Source: Aphelocoma coerulescens (lineage: Eukaryota > Chordata > Aves > Passeriformes > Corvidae). Taken from it: a DNA stretch of 64,000 nt. The notes beneath the pieces were generated by a model. The model was not told where the DNA came from. It did not search any database and worked only from the letters and a program-made list of their open reading frames with translations. Made by a program: the position numbers and the translations under genes. The first letter of the stretch is position 1, and every line of letters begins with the position of its first letter. Shown in pieces: positions 58,701 through 64,000 of this stretch. The DNA is taken from contig NC_091014.1 in assembly GCF_041296385.1 (NCBI RefSeq), positions 7,849,578 through 7,913,577 on the forward strand, read 5' to 3'.

Positions 58701-59171
58701 TGATGCCTTTTCCTGGTCTTAAAATCAAGAATCATACCCGGTTAGAAGGGGAAAAGAGATTTTACCTTGGTATTTATTTTAAGGATCCTTAGGTGCACAC
58801 GTCCAGGTCATATGCATCGAGATGCGCCCCACCGAGTGTGTGTGTGTGTTTGTGTCCCCAACATTAGGTATAACATTATAGGTTTTACTAATTAGCATAT
58901 CTATCCAAGATTCCCCAATGAGAGGCTCAAGTGAGCCCCCCTCCCCAAGGATCCTTCCACTGGATGGTTCTATCTTGGTTTACAGAATGTGTTCTGGAGA
59001 GGACCTTGGGCTCTGGGGCACACTAACCTCTACCTACAAAGCTTCTAAAATGTTTAGTCTCCTGGCTGAACAAACAAGTCCAAGAATGAAGGCAAAAAGC
59101 ACTAAGAATACAGAAGTTGTAAAAAGGTATAACGGGTATAAAAGAAAAGGCAAAAATTCATCATGGCATCA
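58701..59171 (-). mobile_element. LTR5, hybrid right boundary LTR
   Basis: 471 bp with TGATGCC and GGCATCA ends. From 58701 to 59023 it matches the unit LTR except for two T-for-C changes (in CATTATAGG and CTATCC). From 59024 to 59171 it diverges abruptly, with roughly 19 differences in about 148 bp including small indels. The left flank is GGAG and the right flank is CAGG. It is therefore the mirror image of LTR1, in which the left arm is the divergent one. Confidence 0.92.
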
Positions 59172-59175
59172 CAGG
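59172..59175. repeat. Right CAGG target duplication of the array
   Basis: CAGG directly after the end of LTR5, matching 24969-24972 at the other end of the array. Confidence 0.8.
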
Positions 59176-62100
59176 ACAGACGTGAGCAGCCAGAGAGCAG
59201 CTGCTCCAGTACCATTCTGGACTCTGCTTTTCATACCTGTTTGCAGATATGGATCCAGCTGCATCCAAACCCTCTGCAGCCTCCCAATTGGAAGGATACT
59301 GATTTCTCAGAGAACCTACATAACTATAGATTACAAGTACTGCAGCTAAAGCTCTCCTCTCCTAACCACACACAGTGGAGTCGCAAATGAGACTTAAAAA
59401 ATTCCTTTTGTATAAAAAAAAAATTCTGCATGAATTTTACTGCCAGGCTGTGCCCAAAAGGGACACACAGGGTAGAGGTGGCTGTGCATGTCTGTGCATG
59501 CCACATGCATGAGCCACATGCTCTTTGTGCTTCACCAGTTTTTCACCTGAAAAAAATACTGCGATGACCAAGTACTGTCATATTTCATACAATACTCATC
59601 TTTGCATGACCAAATAGGTTTATCTGAGTAGCTGTCAGCAGCAGACATCTGGGGGTAGTTATACATCAGCCTTGCTGTTTAAAAAAAAATAAAAAGTGGT
59701 CAAATTCAGAGAAGACAAATTATTTCATAAGCCTCAACACCAATTAAATGTGTATTTCATTTTCATATGATATATTGCAGGTGTCTGAAAGGCCTGTTGC
59801 TGGCTGTCTCCCTGCCTGTGCACGTGATTCCCTGGATCTGCTCCCTTGCAGAAGCAGTCAGGGGGATGCAGCAGAGGAACACAGGTCCCTCCCCAGATCT
59901 GTGCTCTGAGCACACGTGCAGGGATGTGGTGGCTCTCCAGCCATTCATGGGCCCTGTGAAGAGAAAGCACAGTCTGGAGGACATGGGAAAGGGGCTTCCC
60001 AGAATCAAGCCATGGAGTAATTAATGCTCCTGAAGAGTGAACTCCAAGGAGTCTGTGACTGAGAATAGAGATGCACTGATGTGTCTGCTTAATCAGGGCA
60101 GAGTAATGAACAGATCCACAGGGTCTGTATGGATCAAATTCCACTCGGATGCTGTGATGGAAATTACACCAGACTCTGTTGAATATTGAGGAATTATTCT
60201 AATTTGAGACAAAGTGCCCTACCTGCAGAGGACTGACAGCTCTCCAAATCTCACAGGAGCAGGTGAAAATGAGAGAAGACAACTGAATACCACACCTGAA
60301 GTCTTCTGATGACACACAACATTATAGTTAAGATAAAATCTATAAAGCCATCAAGGTAAATATGCTGCTGTTCTTGCTGGCCAGTCTTCCCAGCCACTAG
60401 GAACCCAAAGAGAAAGGAATAAAATCAGGTTTTAACCTGGGTGTCTATATCTGTCAGAGGACAGTGGCCTGAATAATAAGCTCAGCCTTAAAGCTCTAGC
60501 TGGTCTCATGCTGCCAACCCATTCTTCACAAGGTGATGATCTGCGTAATTGTTTTTTGAAGAATTGGCAACAAAACAGGCTATGTCATTTAAAAATTTAG
60601 CCCTGAATTCTCTTTAATAGTAAATGAGGGCATAATTTTAAGTACTGGACCTTTAAATCATTTACACCTTTTAAAACAAATACAGTATTTGTATAATAGT
60701 TTGCATTTTCTGCCCCTCCCAAGCTTTCTCATTTATTTCCTCTTCTTCCATCATCTCAATTACCACAGAAAGTGGATAAATGCCAGCCAAGACAGACGCA
60801 GCTTATGACATCTCTGAATGCCCAGGAGGAAGGCAGGTCCCTGGGGGGCAGGAGCTTGAGTTCAATGCAAATTTTAGGCGAAGCAGAAGAGGGACCAGCA
60901 CCTGACTCTGTCACACTCGAGAGAATTGTCTAATTGCTGACTGTTAGTCCTCTATACGACTCAAAAACCTGTCTATGCCTCTTACTAAATCTTTACCCAG
61001 GACATAATCACTGGGAATTGGAATTAGATGCTGAAATGGTGCAGTAAAACTGGCAATAAGCACAAAGTCAGGGGAAGAAATCTGACCCCGTCCTTTATTT
61101 TGTACATTGGTTGCCTATAGGAAGCACAGTGACACAGCTTCAGTTTGTTTGGGCACAACAGCCTCAGGATTTTCTGCCCCAGTTTTCAGGCACATCAGAT
61201 TCTGCTATGGCAAGTAGATCTGTCATCCAGAAGAGGCATCACTGCTACTCCAGAAAAGCAAACATCAGAGTTAGATTCCTGCTTCCCAAGGCCATGATGC
61301 TTTTCTAAGAGGCATCCCCAGATGCCCAGGTCACATCCCCTTCTCTTCTGGCCAGTCTCAAACAGCTCCCTTGATCTCACTTGTCCAAGTGCTGACCCTA
61401 AACAAATCCTGACCCCTATGAACCACCTTCAGTGAGATGAGATATAGCTTTTGTAGAAATTATGGGCTTTGCCATCTCCTTCAACCTCCACCAACTCTTG
61501 CTGAATAAGATTCAATGTGCTATAGCCATAAAAAACAGCAGAGAGGTTGATTTCCCACTGTAGCTCTTTTTTTTATCTTCTTTCCAGCTTGTCTGAACTC
61601 CTCTGATCTGCTTCACTATATCTTGACAGCTCCAGCATCTCGGTGGCAGGAGAAGGAGCCCGCTGAGAACCAGCTGATACCTTCCTGTGTGCAGCCCTGC
61701 TGCTCAGCGTGGCCCTCCCAGGTCCCCAGTGCCTCCCAGTGAGTCCCATCTGCGGGAGGTGGATGGGGAAGCTGAGATGGGGGAGGGCAGCAGATGTCTG
61801 AGCAAAGCCAAGCGCTGAGCCTGGCCTGGGCCAGGAGCCTGTGTCACAGTCCCATGGCCAGGTTGGGTCCCCTCCACCTCCTGTCCCTTGTGCTCCCTTG
61901 AGATTCCTCTTTCATCCCAAATAAACATGGGAATGCTGTGCTGGGCAGGTGGCAGTGAGTTAAATGGAGCACGGGTGTTCCATAACTGAGAAATGTGCAG
62001 TCACAGGAGGTGGCAGGGAAGGAATGGCTTTGAAGTTTAGCTCCAGTGTGTCCCTCTGGGATTTTTGTTGGTTTTTTCTTCCTTACACTCGTTTTTTGCT

Positions 62101-64000
62101 TTTTAAATATACATATTTTAAATGGCTGTGCAAATAAATGAGGATCTGGGAGAGGATCTGCCACAGCACAGAAAGGAAAGAAGTTTCTATGCACCAGACA
62201 AAGAAATAAAACATGAGAGGACATGGTACCCTCCCTTCCCTTCCCTTGGTAGCAGTCATTAATAATACCAGGCTGGAGCAGTGGTGTTTGGATGTTCACA
62301 CCTTTCCGTGGTGTGCTCTGCTGCACCCTTGTGTGTGTGCTATTTGCAGCTCATAATTGAAAATTTTCTCTTGCTTAAAAGCCCCAGGGAGGAAATATCA
62401 CAAAAGGAAAAATCTCCAACTTGCTACCAATCCCAAGTTCAAGGTGAGCCACCCAAAACCCTTTCAGTCCTTCCTATGAGCTGTAGGGGGAAACATGAAA
62501 TGTTCTTCCAGAATCTGGAGTCCAAGTAGTTAACAGATACTCAGCAGTAATTTGTGATGAAAGAAAAAGAAGCAGGAAAAAAAAGCAGTGAAAGAGGGGG
62601 AAAGAGGTTCTTGCTCTATTCCATAAGATTATATATGTTTCCTAACTGAATTAAAAATCAAAGCAGAATATATTGTTTTCAAATGAAAGCAATTTTTTAA
62701 AATTGTCTTTCTAAATTTGTGGGCATTTTAAAAAATCAAAACAAAGAAAAAGAAAGCATTAAATTGCTTAAAACAAATGGAGCAATGTGTGGCTGAGATC
62801 ATTCAGTGCTGCGATAGGCACAGTACTTACTCTTTTATATCTTCTCCTTTCAGACTGGAGACCAGAGAAGGAAAAAAAATACTCATTAGATGATGAAGAG
62901 CAAATCAGAACTGCTTCAACACTGGAGCTCGACACATTCTGAGAGATTTTAAGGTCATCTTGCTAGACAGAAAAGGAAATGATTACAGGAAATATTACAC
63001 TTCATGCTTCTGCAGCTGGATTAAGTGTTTTATTACTTACCACTGAGGACACTTCTGTTTGACACAAATATATTTGTTAGAGTATTTTATTAAATTATAG
63101 CAAACATCTGAATTCAGAGTGGGGCTATTGAGAAGCTAAATGTAAGAAGAATTGACATTACAGTGTCTCAGCAGCAGTAAAGCTGCAATCAGTGTTGACA
63201 GATATTACTCATGTGCTTTAGGCTCAAGAAGCTGTTCAGATACCACCATGAAGAAGCAGAAAAGTATGAATTATCAGGAGTTCCCTAGGAATACAGCACC
63301 ATGGAGGAAGGCTCTCCAGAGACACTTCTCCCTATTTTTCACCAAGAGCTCTACAAAACTGCAGGCTGTATGTAAATAACTGGTAAATCCTTTGGTATTT
63401 AGAAAGATTTGGCATATTTGTCAATAGGTCTGCCTCCTGACCATACATGACTGCATAGACAGCTTATCCACCATTATCAAAGTGTCTGGCCCCGGAAGCT
63501 GTAGACAAATTGTAGGCAGAAAATGAAACTATCCCACTGAGTGTTTTTCAAGCAAAATTTTAAGGCTTGTTTCATGAATTTTTTAATTACCATTTGACTT
63601 TTTTGAATGTTTGGAAACAGTAATTTTAGATCCTTTATTTTGCTGCTTTTAGCAGGAGAATTAGGAAGGGCTGGTTGCTGGTGCCTGCAGTACCCCAAGA
63701 CACCCTGCAACAGCTTGGCAGGACTGAATGCCAGGTCAGGGCAGCTGAAGGGCAGCAACCCATTCTTTCCTTCTCCCTTGGACATGGAAGGCAGGAAGAG
63801 AAGTATAAAACAGTATCAACAGTGGGGGATCCCCAGTGGGATTCTCTTATTTAAGTAAATGTTAATTCCAGGCCAGAAGGAAATTCTATTCAGCAACACT
63901 TAGACCAGTGTTCTGTAAAGATGTGGGTGCAATATGACCCCATTTTTTTGTTGGTTTCACAGGAGAACTACTGTGCAGGGAACATTTTTCACATCTCCAA
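59176..64000. other. Unique non-coding DNA right of the array
   Basis: Only short unconvincing frames are present. Minor features are an A run near 59416, a (CCCTT)-like tract near 62229-62247 and AT-rich sequence near 60600-60720. No gene, RNA gene or recognised mobile element. Confidence 0.45.

Larger units (their letters stand above)
24973..59171 (-). repeat. LTR-bounded tandem array: 4 units of 8438 bp, 5 LTRs
   Basis: Homologous landmarks recur at an exact spacing of 8438 bp. For example, the internal LTR left edges are at 33387, 41825, 50263 and 58701, and the gene stop codons are at 26534, 34972, 43410 and 51848. Each period is one LTR (472 bp) plus a 7966-bp internal segment. The order is LTR1-unit1-LTR2-unit2-LTR3-unit3-LTR4-unit4-LTR5, all in the same orientation. 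Units differ by only a few substitutions. The whole block is flanked by CAGG on both sides, whereas each internal LTR is flanked by GGAG. No retroviral gag, pol or env was found, so this is a gene-bearing macrosatellite framed by LTRs and not a provirus. Confidence 0.97.

Noticed and set aside
24973..59171. A tandem provirus or a new LTR retrotransposon with its own internal genes
   Set aside because: No gag, protease, reverse transcriptase, integrase or envelope similarity is visible. I see no primer-binding site next to the LTR and no clear polypurine tract on the probable sense strand. The differing inner and outer 4-mers fit recombination better than retrotransposition of the whole unit.
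1..64000. CRISPR arrays, tRNA or rRNA genes, bacterial operons
   Set aside because: No direct-repeat/spacer pattern, no tRNA cloverleaf or rRNA segment that I could recognise, and the genome is clearly vertebrate.

Overview
The window reads as bird nuclear DNA, most likely a songbird. The signs are truncated CR1 LINEs in avian style, several endogenous-retrovirus LTRs that look like passerine families, low gene density, and genes with introns and poly(A) signals. There is no bacterial or viral gene organisation.

Left flank (1-24972). Mostly unique, AT-moderate, non-coding DNA. I can support a CR1 3' end (about 11511-11640), two older CR1 relics (about 13015-13310 and 20778-20880), and a nested LTR pair: an 854-bp solo LTR with a 5-bp target duplication (17519-18372) that landed inside an older LTR (17128-18392). 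A CpG-rich patch follows at about 18455-18725. No complete protein-coding gene was recognised there.

Centre (24973-59171). This is the remarkable part. Four head-to-tail copies of an exactly 8438-bp unit are separated and bounded by five copies of a 448-472 bp LTR (LTR1-LTR5). Each unit carries, on the minus strand, an intact gene for an 842-residue ITPRIPL1-like membrane protein: signal/anchor, coiled coil, transmembrane helix, a very long acidic repeat region and a Mab-21-like domain. The gene has a 278-bp 5'UTR intron. Further upstream on the same strand are exon-like pieces of an unrecognised gene. All four encoded proteins are identical, and I found only a handful of nucleotide differences between units.

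The LTRs show how the array may have arrived. The outer ends of LTR1 and LTR5 are flanked by the same 4 bases (CAGG). Every internal LTR edge is flanked by a different matching 4-mer (GGAG). The outer arms of LTR1 and LTR5 diverge from the unit LTR, and both switch to the unit type at the same homologous place, bracketed to about 12 bp. The simplest reading is that an ITPRIPL1-like unit carrying its own LTR recombined, probably as an excised circle, into a pre-existing solo LTR here and was then amplified in tandem. That mechanism is inference; the repeats, the 4-mers and the switch points are read directly from the sequence.

Right flank (59172-64000). Unique non-coding sequence with no gene or mobile element that I can support.
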